Assembly: GCA_023700805.1 (NCBI GenBank)
Contig: JAMPYF010000029.1
Location: forward strand, 1 to 56,995
Direction of reading: 5' to 3'
Length of the DNA stretch: 56,995 nt
From: Sulfuritalea sp.
GTDB lineage: Bacteria > Pseudomonadota > Gammaproteobacteria > Burkholderiales > Rhodocyclaceae
The position numbers and the translations under genes were made by a program. This document shows, one piece after another, positions 7,172-15,320 of the stretch (the first letter of the stretch is position 1; each line of letters begins with the position of its first letter). The notes beneath the pieces were generated by a model. It ran no database searches and had not been told where the DNA came from. It saw only the letters and a list, made by a program, of their open reading frames with translations.

Positions 7172-8836
7172 ATGTTGAAGAAAAATCTATTCACCATCGC
7201 CATGCTGGCCGTGAGCCACGGCGCCTTCGCCCAGCAGCCGGACGCCGGCAGCCAGATGCAACAGATTCCGCCGGTTCCGCTGCCGCAGAAATTCGAACCC
7301 ACGGTGGATGTTGTGCCCCAGAGCGCGCCGACCAGCGCAGAGACCGCGGGGGTCAGGATCGTCGTCAAGAGCCTCAATTTCAGCGGCGCCCATGTCTATG
7401 CGGAAGCGGAACTGCTGGCGCTGACAGGCTTCGTACCGGGCAGCGAACTCAGCCTCGACGAGCTGCGCAGCATGGCCTCGAAGATCGGCAACCATTACCG
7501 CAGCAACGGCTACTTCGTGGCCCAGGCCTACTTGCCGGCGCAGGACATCAAGGACGGCGCGGTGACCATCGCCGTGATCGAAGGCGAATACGGCAAGATC
7601 ACGCTGAACAACCAGACCCGGCTCGCCGACGGTCTCGCCAACAGCCAGCTGAGCGGATTGAACAGCGGCGACGTGATCCAGGCGGAGCCGCTCGAGAACC
7701 GCCTGCTGCTGCTCTCCGACATTCCCGGCGTCAAGGTCAAATCGACCCTGGTGCCCGGCGCCACGGTCGGCGCCTCCGACCTGATCGTGGACCTCACGCC
7801 GGGGCCGACGGTCTCCGGCGAAGTCGATTTCGACAATGCGGGCAACCGCTACACCGGCGAGTACCGCCTGGGCGGCACGGTCAATCTCAACAACCTGGCC
7901 GGGCGCGGCGACGTCGCCTCGCTGCGCGCCATGACCTCGGGCGAGGGACTGAACTATGCCCGCGCCTCCTATCAGATGCAGTTCGGCAAGGCCACCGCCG
8001 GGGTCGCCTACAGCGCCCTCAAATACAAGCTGGGTGAAGAGTTCGAAAGCCTGCGCGCCCACGGCACGGCCGAGATCGCCAGCATCTATGGCAGCTATCC
8101 GCTGATCCGCTCGCGCAACAACAATCTTTCCGCCGGACTGGTCTACGAAGACAAGACCTTCCAGGACAAGGTCGACTCGACCTCGCTGGTCACCGACAAA
8201 TCCGCACAGGTGCTGAGCGCCAGCCTCTATGGCAACCAGCGCGACCGCTTCGGCGGCGGTGGCGTCACCAGTTATGCGCTGACCTGGTCCACCGGCAACA
8301 TCGACATCGAAACGCCCGCGGCGCGGATCATCGATGCGGCGACGGCGAAGACCAACGGTCATTACGACAAGATCGGTTTCCGCGCCGCGCGCCTGCAGCG
8401 CGTCACCGATTCGGTTTCGCTGTCCGCCGCGATCAACGGCCAGTTCGCCTCGAAGAACCTCGACTCCTCGGAGAAAATGGAACTGGGCGGAATGTATGGC
8501 GTGCGCGCCTACCCGGAAGGCGAGGCCTATGCCGACGAAGGCTATGTGCTGAACCTGGAGGCCCGCTACCTGCTGCCGAAATACTCGGCCACCATGCCCG
8601 GGCAGATGCACCTGATCGGCTTCATCGACACCGGCAGCGTTACCACGCACAAGCGTCCCTGGACAGCCGGGGACAACAGCCGCACCCTGAGCGGCGCCGG
8701 CGTCGGACTCAGCTGGGGCGAAGCCAACAACTTCCTGGCGCGGGCCTATTACGCCGTCAAGCTCGGCAACGAAGCCGCGACCTCCGCCCCCGACAAGTCG
8801 GGCCGCTTCTGGATACAGCTGATCAAGTATTTCTGA
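7172..8836 (+). CDS. TpsB outer-membrane transporter (ShlB/FhaC/HecB family)
   Basis: 554 residues from ATG 7172; the frame is open upstream, but only this start gives the signal peptide MLKKNLFTIAMLAVSHGAFA. A Pro/Gln-rich stretch is followed by a POTRA-type region (about 60-150: VKSLNFSGAHVY, LRSMASKIGNHYRSNGYFV, IAVIEGEYG) and a 16-strand-type barrel. The conserved motif MYGVRAYPEGEAYAD near residue 440 is the FhaC-family VRGY-type signature, and the last residue is Phe. It secretes the TpsA protein encoded 34 bp downstream. Together they form a complete two-partner secretion unit with an operator-like palindrome in front. Confidence 0.93.
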   Translation: MLKKNLFTIAMLAVSHGAFAQQPDAGSQMQQIPPVPLPQKFEPTVDVVPQSAPTSAETAGVRIVVKSLNFSGAHVYAEAELLALTGFVPGSELSLDELRSMASKIGNHYRSNGYFVAQAYLPAQDIKDGAVTIAVIEGEYGKITLNNQTRLADGLANSQLSGLNSGDVIQAEPLENRLLLLSDIPGVKVKSTLVPGATVGASDLIVDLTPGPTVSGEVDFDNAGNRYTGEYRLGGTVNLNNLAGRGDVASLRAMTSGEGLNYARASYQMQFGKATAGVAYSALKYKLGEEFESLRAHGTAEIASIYGSYPLIRSRNNNLSAGLVYEDKTFQDKVDSTSLVTDKSAQVLSASLYGNQRDRFGGGGVTSYALTWSTGNIDIETPAARIIDAATAKTNGHYDKIGFRAARLQRVTDSVSLSAAINGQFASKNLDSSEKMELGGMYGVRAYPEGEAYADEGYVLNLEARYLLPKYSATMPGQMHLIGFIDTGSVTTHKRPWTAGDNSRTLSGAGVGLSWGEANNFLARAYYAVKLGNEAATSAPDKSGRFWIQLIKYF

Positions 8837-8870
8837 GCCGGACAGACTCGCCCTGCTTTCGCATATTCAT

Positions 8871-11378
8871 ATGAAGACTGGAATGGACAAAATGAAATCC
8901 AACATACGATCGATCGCCAACGACCCGGCCCGCGCAATCGCGCGAAATCCGCGCTTCGCCCTGAAGGCTCTCGCGGTTTCGCTGATGATCGCATTCGGCG
9001 CGAACGTCTACGCCCTGCCCGTCGGCGGCGTCGTCGCCGAAGGCGGCGCCGGCATCAGCAGCGGCGCGGGCACCACGACCATCAACCAGACCAGCCAGAA
9101 CGTGGCGATCAACTGGCAGAGTTTCAGCATCGGCGTCGGCGAAGCGGTGCAGTTCGTGCAACCCAACAGCAGCTCGATCGCGCTCAACCGGGTGCTGGGG
9201 CCCGATCCTTCGAGCATCCTCGGCAACCTGTCGGCCAACGGCAAGGTCTTCCTGCTCAATCCCAACGGCGTACTGTTCGGCCACGGAGCGCAAGTCAATG
9301 TCGGTGGCCTGGTCGCCTCGACGCTGAACATGAGCGACGGCGACTTCATGGCCGGCCGCTACCACTTCGCCGGCAACAGCAAGGCCACGGTACTGAACCA
9401 GGGCACCATCAACGCGCCCGGCGGCTATGTCGCCCTGCTCGGCGCCGAGGTCGGCAACGACGGCATCATCCTCGCCCGACTCGGCACAGTGGCGCTCGCC
9501 GCCGGCAGCGAGATGACCCTCGACGTCGCCGGCGACGGCCTGCTCAATGTCACGGTAAGCCAGGGCGCAGTCGATGCGCTGGTGCAGAACGGCGGCCTGA
9601 TCCAGGCCGACGGCGGCCAGGTGCTGCTGACCGCGAAGGCTGCGGGAAACCTGCTGCAAAGTGCGGTGAACAATACCGGCGTGATCCAGGCGCAAACCAT
9701 AGAGAACCGCAACGGCACCATCCGGCTGCTGGGCGACATGCGGATCGGCACGGCGAACGTGGACGGCACGCTGGACGCATCCGCCCCCAACGGCGGCGAC
9801 GGCGGCTTCATTGAGACCTCCGCGGCGCAGGTCTTCGTCAAGAACACTGTTCGCGTGACCACCGCCGCTGCCGGGGGAAAGTCTGGCCTTTGGCTGATCG
9901 ACCCGCTGGACTTCACCGTGGGCAGCGTCCCCGGAGACAATATCGACGGCGCCACACTCTCCGGCAACGTACAAAACGGCGACATCACCATCACCACGGT
10001 CGCCGGGCCAGGTGCCGGCAACGGCGATATCTTCATCACCGAACCGATCACCTGGGACGGCATGCTCGGCATATCGGCGGCTCCGACCACGCTGACCTTG
10101 AACGCCCTGGGCAGCGTGTATATCGGCCGACGCGCCCCCTTGGGTTTACTCATTCCCACGGCGGTGATTACACCGACCAACGGCAACCTGGTAATGGTCG
10201 CCGGTCAGAATGTGAACATCGACGCGGCAATCATACCGACCGACGGCAGCGCGACAATAACAGCCGGTCTGGACGTGAACATCGACGCGGCAATTTCGCC
10301 CACCCGTGGCAACCTGGTGGTCTGTTGTGGTCAGGATATCAACGTCAATGAGGCGATCACGACCGTCAATGGCAGTGTTCTGCTGTCCGCCGGACGCGAT
10401 GTGAATGTGATCAGGTCGCTTGCCAACAACGCCACGGCGATCACCACGACCGACGGCAACATCGAGATATGCGCCGGAGGCAACATTACTCTGGAAAATA
10501 CCTTTTTTGCACCTCTCGCGCCTCTGATAACGCTGACCCGAGGCAGCACCACCGGAGGTCAGGATCTTGCGACCCTCGGCGTGCCGCTCGGCCTGACGCT
10601 GAGGGCCGGTACCGGGGCTACCGGCCCCGGCGCGGCAGGCGGCACCCTGATCGTCACCAACATCGGCGTGGCTAACACCTTCATTACGCTCACCACCGGA
10701 ATCGTGGCGGCGCCGGTCAGCATTTTTTACAATCCGGTCTCCTACGCCGCACCGACGGACTATTCGCTTCTCTTCACCGGCACCGGCGGCCCGCTGACGC
10801 AATTCATGCTGGTCTTCCCCGACGGCGCCAACAGGACATTCGTCGCCGGCAGCACCGCGGCAGCTTTTACAGGATTGAAGGTTGACGCTCTGGGCGCCCT
10901 ACCACCCGGCGTGACCCTGGTTCAGGGTGGTATTGCCAATTTCGATACCCCGGCCGTAGGAAACGACAAGCTGGTCACATTCACTGGTTTTGGCCTGACG
11001 CAACCCAATGCCGTACCCGTACCGGGTGGACTGGCTAGCAACTATGACTTCGCCAAGTCCTGCTGCGCACTGCCTACAGTTGGCAGAACCAGAGCATCCA
11101 TCATCGCCGCGCCGCCGCAGGTGCCCCCGGTGCCGCCGGGCGGGGTGCCGGGACCCGAAGCCGAGGAAATGATGGGGCCCGAGTATCTCGCGCCGGCCGC
11201 CGTGCTCGGCGTCGCGCCCAGCCTGATGCCCAATGTCGAACTGGCAGGGCTGCCGCCGCAGTTGCTCAGCATCGCGCCGGTTCCCGTACCGCCCGTCGTG
11301 CAGCCACCGCCGCCCGTGCAAGAACCGCCGCCGGTCTACGTGCCGCCCGTGCGCCCGCCCAAGCAGGACCGCAACTGA
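8871..11378 (+). CDS. TpsA exoprotein with haemagglutinin N-terminal secretion domain
   Basis: 835 residues. A long N-terminal signal region (about residues 1-48) ends near NVYALP. The TPS domain (about 50-330) has the hallmark NPNGVLFGHGAQVNVGGLVAS. A beta-helix of short repeats follows, with recurring NGNLV / GQNVNIDAAI units around residues 425-520. The C-terminus is Pro-rich (VPPVVQPPPPVQEPPPVYVP) and contains no toxin domain that I recognise. It is short compared with the large FHA adhesins. Starts at 8871, 8883 and 8892 are all in frame; the last two have a better GGA spacing. It is expected to be exported by Sec, then by the upstream TpsB, to the cell surface. Function is probably adhesion or structure. 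Confidence 0.88.
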   Translation: MKTGMDKMKSNIRSIANDPARAIARNPRFALKALAVSLMIAFGANVYALPVGGVVAEGGAGISSGAGTTTINQTSQNVAINWQSFSIGVGEAVQFVQPNSSSIALNRVLGPDPSSILGNLSANGKVFLLNPNGVLFGHGAQVNVGGLVASTLNMSDGDFMAGRYHFAGNSKATVLNQGTINAPGGYVALLGAEVGNDGIILARLGTVALAAGSEMTLDVAGDGLLNVTVSQGAVDALVQNGGLIQADGGQVLLTAKAAGNLLQSAVNNTGVIQAQTIENRNGTIRLLGDMRIGTANVDGTLDASAPNGGDGGFIETSAAQVFVKNTVRVTTAAAGGKSGLWLIDPLDFTVGSVPGDNIDGATLSGNVQNGDITITTVAGPGAGNGDIFITEPITWDGMLGISAAPTTLTLNALGSVYIGRRAPLGLLIPTAVITPTNGNLVMVAGQNVNIDAAIIPTDGSATITAGLDVNIDAAISPTRGNLVVCCGQDINVNEAITTVNGSVLLSAGRDVNVIRSLANNATAITTTDGNIEICAGGNITLENTFFAPLAPLITLTRGSTTGGQDLATLGVPLGLTLRAGTGATGPGAAGGTLIVTNIGVANTFITLTTGIVAAPVSIFYNPVSYAAPTDYSLLFTGTGGPLTQFMLVFPDGANRTFVAGSTAAAFTGLKVDALGALPPGVTLVQGGIANFDTPAVGNDKLVTFTGFGLTQPNAVPVPGGLASNYDFAKSCCALPTVGRTRASIIAAPPQVPPVPPGGVPGPEAEEMMGPEYLAPAAVLGVAPSLMPNVELAGLPPQLLSIAPVPVPPVVQPPPPVQEPPPVYVPPVRPPKQDRN

Positions 11379-11471
11379 AAGCGCCCGCAGATCACAAGTG
11401 CCGCTGCGCGATCAGTGCAGCATGCGTAGCGGTATCCGCCCTAGGCAGCGCCCGACGATGGACACCAACCG

Positions 11472-12257
11472 ATGCCACATGATGTGTTGCACCAGGCACC
11501 CGGAGGCGTGCGCCGGATCGCGACGCCCCTGTCCCGCGGGATTTTCCTCGGCCTCCTTGCAGCGAGTATCGGCTGTCCGGCCTTGGCCGCGCAGCCGTTG
11601 CTGCAGGCCCCGCCGCAGCCGGTGCGTATCGCCATAGCGACGGCGGCCGAGGTGGAACCTGTACTGGCACAACGACTCAAACACGCCGGCTTCGAGCAGG
11701 AAAGCGCGTCCCGCGAGGCGCGCGCCATGGCCCACTGGGTCGTCGATTCGGGCGACAGCAAGGGCATGCCCTTCGCCATTGTCGACAAGAAGGATGCCAA
11801 GGTATTTGTCTTCGATGCCGACGGCCGCCTGCGCGGCGCCGCTCCGGCGCTGCTCGGCCAGGCTGTGGGCGACGATGCAGTTCCCGGCATCGGCGACCGC
11901 GCCTTGTCGACCATCCTTCCCGCGGAGCGCACGACGCCCGCCGGGCGCTTCGTGGCGTCGCTGGACCGCAATCTGCAGGGCAAGGAAATCCTCTGGGTGG
12001 ATTACGGCGGCGCCGTGTCCATGCATCCGGTAGTCAGTGCCAAGCCAGCCGAGCGGCGCCTGCAACGCCTGGCAACGCCGACCTCGCTCGATAACCGGAT
12101 TTCCTATGGCTGCATCAATGTGCCCGCGCAGTTCTTCAACATGGTCGTGCGTCCGGCCTTTACCGGAACCAGCGGCATCGTCTATGTGCTGCCGGAAACC
12201 CGTTCGGCGCAACTGCTCTTCGGTTCCTACGAGGTCGCCGCGCCTGCCGGCCTGTAG
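11472..12257 (+). CDS. L,D-transpeptidase-like (YkuD-type) periplasmic protein
   Basis: 261 residues with an N-terminal hydrophobic export segment (about 22-40). The C-terminal half has SMHPVV and then NRISYGCINVPAQFF, with Cys214 in the SxGCxNV motif of L,D-transpeptidases (usual form S-H-G-C-x-N; here Tyr replaces the second residue). Those enzymes crosslink peptidoglycan stems or attach lipoproteins through an active-site Cys. The sequence before the motif (LSTILPAERTTPAGRF, LWVDYGGAVSMHP) fits the YkuD core, though with a shortened N-terminal part. It follows TpsA by 93 bp on the same strand, but no functional link is evident. Activity is uncertain given the Tyr substitution. Confidence 0.75.
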   Translation: MPHDVLHQAPGGVRRIATPLSRGIFLGLLAASIGCPALAAQPLLQAPPQPVRIAIATAAEVEPVLAQRLKHAGFEQESASREARAMAHWVVDSGDSKGMPFAIVDKKDAKVFVFDADGRLRGAAPALLGQAVGDDAVPGIGDRALSTILPAERTTPAGRFVASLDRNLQGKEILWVDYGGAVSMHPVVSAKPAERRLQRLATPTSLDNRISYGCINVPAQFFNMVVRPAFTGTSGIVYVLPETRSAQLLFGSYEVAAPAGL

Positions 12258-12292
12258 GGCGGGGCGTTGTGTGGACGTGGGGCGAACCGCAG

Positions 12293-12336
12293 GGCGGACT
12301 TCGGTCCGCCAACGTAATCTGGCTGACTGAAATCAA
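12293..12336. repeat. REP-type palindrome (copy A, second unit degenerate)
   Basis: GGCGGACTTCGGTCCGCC at 12293-12310 matches the paired REP units at 18993 and 21933. It is followed after 10 bp by GGCTGACTGAAATCA, a decayed version of the second unit. The decayed unit provides the stop codon of the small gene ending at 12333. Confidence 0.7.
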
Positions 12337-12527
12337 TAGTCGCTGCGGGCGCGCATGGTGGCCGCGGCCCGCTCGACCACGGCGGCGCGCTCGGCGGCCG
12401 TCGTGTCGCGCCAGATCGCGAAGCAGTTCGCGGCTGTTTCGAGCGCGGTCTGCAGTTGTTGGTCGCTGAGTTCGGCGAAGGCCTGCCGGATTTCAGCATC
12501 GCTGGGGTTGGCGTTGAGCTCGGTCAT
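12333..12527 (-). CDS. Short protein resembling the N-terminus of an aldehyde dehydrogenase
   Basis: 64 residues from ATG 12527, with a GAGGAC ribosome site. After an acidic start, residues about 28-62 read ALETAANCFAIWRDT then ERAAVVERAAATMRARSD. This closely resembles the N-terminal helical segment of NAD-dependent succinate-semialdehyde/aldehyde dehydrogenases (A-F-x-x-W-R-x-T-x-x-x-E-R-A). The rest of the enzyme, including Rossmann fold and catalytic Cys, is absent. The stop codon lies in the decayed REP unit, so the gene may have been truncated there. It still has a start, a ribosome site and an operator-like palindrome about 82 bp upstream, so it may be expressed as a small protein. Pseudogene versus small gene is unresolved. 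Confidence 0.5.
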   Translation of the reverse strand: MTELNANPSDAEIRQAFAELSDQQLQTALETAANCFAIWRDTTAAERAAVVERAAATMRARSDY

Positions 12528-12600
12528 GGCGGCGTCCTCTGGCAAGTGCGTACTGCGTAAGTAGGCAATGACCATTGTTCAGGGTTCGCCCCGGCCGTTC

Positions 12601-12616
12601 TGTTCGCCAGCGCACA
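12601..12616. promoter_or_regulatory. Operator-like palindrome TGTTCG-N4-CGCACA
   Basis: Reads TGTTCGCCAGCGCACA, with one mismatch in the left arm. It lies about 82 bp before the start at 12527, with gene-facing flank GAACG. It sits just past the 3' end of the neighbouring minus-strand gene. Confidence 0.5.
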
Positions 12617-12637
12617 TCGGCGACTGCCGGCCGGGCG

Positions 12638-13525
12638 TCAGGGCGTCCGGACTGCGGCCCGCGCGCGCAAGTACTCCTTGCGCTTCATGGCCAGATATTC
12701 GCCCTGTTCCAGTTCATGCAGTTGGCGCGGATAGCGCTCGATCGCGGCGAACCAGTCGTGCAGGCTCTTCTCGAGCCGCGCCTGGGGCGGCATGGACAAG
12801 GCGCCGAGATAGGACTCGATCGCCAGGTAATAGCGCATGGTGTTGCGCTCCACCACGCCGCGCATGCCGCCGATGTGGATAGGCCGGCCATCGGACTGCT
12901 TGCCGGCGACGGTGAAGCCCAGCTTGTCGCTGGCGATGGTGCCCAGGTAGGCTTGCATCGCCACCTTGCCGGCAAAGCCATAGCCATAGGAATAGGCCAG
13001 ATGCAGCAGGGTGCGGCCGCCATCCAGCGGCACGGCTTCGAGTGTGATCCGGTAATCGCGGGTACTGAGCGGCCCCTTGTCGGCGCTCAACATGACCTTC
13101 AGGTAGTCCGGACCTGCGGTGGCGACGCGCCAGGCAAAGTCCACCGGGTAGGCGTCGTCCAGCGGCTGCTCGTATTTCTTGCCGATATACACGCGCAGGG
13201 TGCTGCCGCTGCCGTCCGTCTCGGCGCGGCAATACTTGGTATTCAGATGCAGCAGCAGGATCTCGCACCAGCGCGCCGGTCCGTTCAGCTCGCTGCTCGC
13301 CGAGGCAAACGGATGATCGACCAGCGCATGAATGCTTCCCGCGACTCCGTCGGCGGTCTCGGCGGATTCCAGGTAGAGCGGACGCTGGAACGGGTTGCTG
13401 CCGGGTCGTTGGTGCAGGACTTCGTAGCGGGCACGCAAGGCCGCAGCGAGATTCGCAGTGGAATCCGCGGCAGGGGCAAGACCCGCGGCGCAGCACCCCA
13501 GGGCAACGGCCAAGAAGCGCAGCAT
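12638..13525 (-). CDS. Secreted protein of unknown function
   Basis: 295 residues from ATG 13525, which gives a good signal peptide (MLRFLAVALGCCAAGLAPAA). In-frame ATGs at 13581 and 13605 would add 19 or 27 residues. The chosen start also places the palindrome at 13638 about 120 bp upstream, as for other genes here. The mature part begins with an Ala-rich helix, then alternating strands (STLRVYIGKKYEQP, YRITLEAVPLDGGRTLLHLAYSYGYG) and ends in a helical Lys/Arg tail (MKRKEYLRARAAV). The middle recalls lipid-binding helix-grip (START/SRPBCC-like) folds, but I see no firm family motif. I do not recognise it. Confidence 0.7.
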   Translation of the reverse strand: MLRFLAVALGCCAAGLAPAADSTANLAAALRARYEVLHQRPGSNPFQRPLYLESAETADGVAGSIHALVDHPFASASSELNGPARWCEILLLHLNTKYCRAETDGSGSTLRVYIGKKYEQPLDDAYPVDFAWRVATAGPDYLKVMLSADKGPLSTRDYRITLEAVPLDGGRTLLHLAYSYGYGFAGKVAMQAYLGTIASDKLGFTVAGKQSDGRPIHIGGMRGVVERNTMRYYLAIESYLGALSMPPQARLEKSLHDWFAAIERYPRQLHELEQGEYLAMKRKEYLRARAAVRTP

Positions 13526-13637
13526 CCGCCGCGACGCCGACGCGGGGGTCGGCCCCGGAGTCGGTCCCAAATGCAACATGTGATCTGTCCATGCACTACG
13601 CATGGCTGCAGCATGGGCCCCGGTCGCCTGCCGGGTC

Positions 13638-13653
13638 TGTGGGTCAGCGTACA
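13638..13653. promoter_or_regulatory. Operator-like palindrome between divergent genes
   Basis: Reads TGTGGGTCAGCGTACA, a weaker dyad, with GA flanks on both sides (GACCC toward the minus gene, GACAG toward the plus gene). It lies about 120 bp before 13525 and 42 bp before 13687. Confidence 0.45.
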
Positions 13654-13686
13654 GACAGCGCCGTGGCCGAAGGCTAAATTGAAAAC

Positions 13687-14166
13687 ATGAAATCGGCGTC
13701 CATCCATGTCGGCATACTGTGCATTGCACTGGGTACGGCTTTGGCCTGGGCCGAGGTCACGCAATACGCGGACGCCCCGCCGGAATCCGCATCCGCTGCG
13801 GTCATCGTCGAGCAGCCAAGCCCGATCGCGCCCCCGGCGCCGACGCCGGTTGCCCGGAAGCTGGAGCCGCCGCTGGACGTGGCGGCCTTGAAGACAAGGC
13901 TGCGGGAAACCCGCGCGATCGGCGCTTTTGCCAAGCTCGCACTGAGCAATCAGATGGATGATCTGGTGCGGGAGTTTCGCTCACTGCACCTGGGCGGACA
14001 GAGTAACAGCGTCGCCAAACTGCGCCATCGCTATGACCTGCTGGTGCTCAAGGTGCTGGTCCTGATCCAGGACGGCGATCCACCCCTGGCACGCACCATC
14101 GCGGGGTCGCGGGAGGCAATCTGGACCATCCTTGCCGATCCGGAACAATTCAAGTCGGTCAGTTGA
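13687..14166 (+). CDS. Small exported protein of unknown function
   Basis: 159 residues. The signal peptide (MKSASIHVGILCIALGTALAWA) is followed by a low-complexity Pro/Ala stretch (about 28-62, with PIAPPAPTPVARKLEPP) and a helical domain (about 65-150) with TRLRETRAIGAFAKLALSNQMDDLVREF and KLRHRYDLLVLKVLVLIQDGD. No family motif is recognised; it is probably periplasmic. It begins right after the operator-like palindrome at 13638 and is followed 16 bp later by another small exported protein on the same strand, so the two are likely cotranscribed. Confidence 0.7.
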   Translation: MKSASIHVGILCIALGTALAWAEVTQYADAPPESASAAVIVEQPSPIAPPAPTPVARKLEPPLDVAALKTRLRETRAIGAFAKLALSNQMDDLVREFRSLHLGGQSNSVAKLRHRYDLLVLKVLVLIQDGDPPLARTIAGSREAIWTILADPEQFKSVS

Positions 14167-14182
14167 CCAGGGGAGTGGCGCC

Positions 14183-14437
14183 TTGATCACATCTGCCAGG
14201 GCTGCAGCCATCGTATTCACCCTCGCGGCGCTCGACGCCGGGCCTGCGTCGGCGACGGCAGATCCGGCGCTGCTGAAGGATCTGACTGCCGTCGTCGTGC
14301 TGCTGGGATTGCCCTGCGATCGGGTGGTCAGCGCCGCACGTCAAGCGGGCGATAGCCACATCGCCGTCTGCAGGAACGGCAAGCGCTACCGCATATTCAT
14401 CAACGCGGAAGGCCGGGTGGTCGCCATCAGGCTGTAA
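14183..14437 (+). CDS. Small exported protein, TTG start
   Basis: 84 residues. I choose the TTG at 14183 because it follows a strong AGGGGAG site by about 6 nt and gives a signal peptide (ITSARAAAIVFTLAALDAGPASA). An in-frame TTG at 14132 would overlap the previous gene. The mature part is about 60 residues, with a Cys pair in LLGLPCDRVVSAARQ and AVCRNGKRYRIFINAEGRVVAI, which could form one disulfide. The GKRYRIFINAEGRV strand pattern looks like a small beta domain. The function is unknown. Confidence 0.6.
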   Translation: MITSARAAAIVFTLAALDAGPASATADPALLKDLTAVVVLLGLPCDRVVSAARQAGDSHIAVCRNGKRYRIFINAEGRVVAIRL

Positions 14438-14508
14438 GCGGCAAACCCACGACGGAGTCTGGAAGTCCCCTTGCCGGGCCATAGACAGGCATCCATGGCA
14501 CTCAGGGG

Positions 14509-14537
14509 AAAAAAAAGACAGGCGAGCCTGTCTTTTT
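14509..14537 (-). terminator. Intrinsic terminator after the Ala/Lys-rich gene
   Basis: Read on the minus strand, AAAAAGACAGGC pairs perfectly with GCCTGTCTTTTT across a 2-nt centre and ends in a T run. It lies 20 bp after the stop at 14557 and can also end transcription from the plus-strand genes. Confidence 0.85.
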
Positions 14538-14556
14538 CCTGCGGTAGCGCTACCAA

Positions 14557-15027
14557 TTACTTGGCGGCGGCCTTCGCATCAGCCTTGACGGCGGCGGCTT
14601 TCACATCAGCCTTGCCCTCGGCCTTGACGGCAGCGGTGTCGGCCTTGGCGGCAGCCTTGTCGGTCTTGGCTTCGGCTTTCACCTTGTCGGCCTTGACATC
14701 GACAGCCTTGTCGCTTTTGGCGGCCTTGGCATCGGCAGCAGCCTTGGTCTTCGCGGCCTTGGCTTCGGCCTTGGCAGCCTTGGCATCAGCCTTGGCCTTG
14801 GCCTTGGCGGCCTTGGCATCGGCGGCAGCCTTGGCCTTGTCGGCCTTGGCGGTGGCGGCATCTACCTTGGCGTCGGCCTTGGCATCAACCTTGGCTTCGG
14901 CCTTGACAGCCTTGACGTCGGCCTTTTCGGCCTTGACTTCGGCTTTGACAACAGCCGGCGCGGTGGCCTGGGCGAAGACGGAGGTGGCAAACAGGCCTGC
15001 TACGAGTACGGCGATCAACTTGTTCAT
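14557..15027 (-). CDS. Exported Ala/Lys-rich repetitive protein
   Basis: 156 residues from ATG 15027. The signal peptide MNKLIAVLVAGLFATSVFAQ is followed by about 135 residues built almost only of Ala, Lys, Asp, Val and Glu (units such as ADAKAAKAKA, KAEAKAAKTKA, KADKVKAEA). The composition resembles histone-H1-like and TolA-type alpha-helical stalks, and a single long helix is likely. With a signal peptide it should act in the periplasm or outside, not as a nucleoid protein. The DNA is a run of degenerate CTTGGC units, so copy number may vary between strains. A good terminator follows. Function is unknown. Confidence 0.75.
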   Translation of the reverse strand: MNKLIAVLVAGLFATSVFAQATAPAVVKAEVKAEKADVKAVKAEAKVDAKADAKVDAATAKADKAKAAADAKAAKAKAKADAKAAKAEAKAAKTKAAADAKAAKSDKAVDVKADKVKAEAKTDKAAAKADTAAVKAEGKADVKAAAVKADAKAAAK

Positions 15028-15194
15028 GGAATTCCTTAAATAGAGATGGGGTCGGCCGCAGCTTGCGACCTGGGACTTTGTCGGTCCGTAAGCGATTAAC
15101 GCCGGAGCCTCGAATCGGTTGACGCAAATCCTCAATAAACCGGATCGCAGGCCCCGACGAGCAGTCAATCGAACGCGATCCGATGGAAGGATCT

Positions 15195-15294
15195 CACCAC
15201 CAAGACACCAGGGACACAAAGATGCACCAAGAGAAGCCGATGGAAGAACGAGAAGTTCCTGGTGTCCCTTGGTGAACTTGGTGTCTTGATGGTG
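15195..15294. repeat. Inverted-repeat element with CACCAAG arms (copy 2)
   Basis: A roughly 100-bp imperfect palindrome starting CACCACCAAGACACCAGGG and ending in its complement with a few changes. It is related to 2184-2273; the centre differs. It occupies the gap between the cardiolipin-synthase-like gene and the Ala/Lys-rich gene. Confidence 0.75.
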
Positions 15295-15320
15295 AATGCT
15301 CTTTTCCTATTGACTGCCTG

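Noticed and set aside
14132..14437. TTG start at 14132 for the small exported protein
   Set aside because: It overlaps the previous gene and lacks a ribosome site; TTG 14183 follows AGGGGAG and leads to a signal peptide.
14557..15027. CTTGGC repeats as a CRISPR-like array
   Set aside because: Unit lengths are irregular, without unique spacers, and the DNA encodes the Ala/Lys repeat protein.
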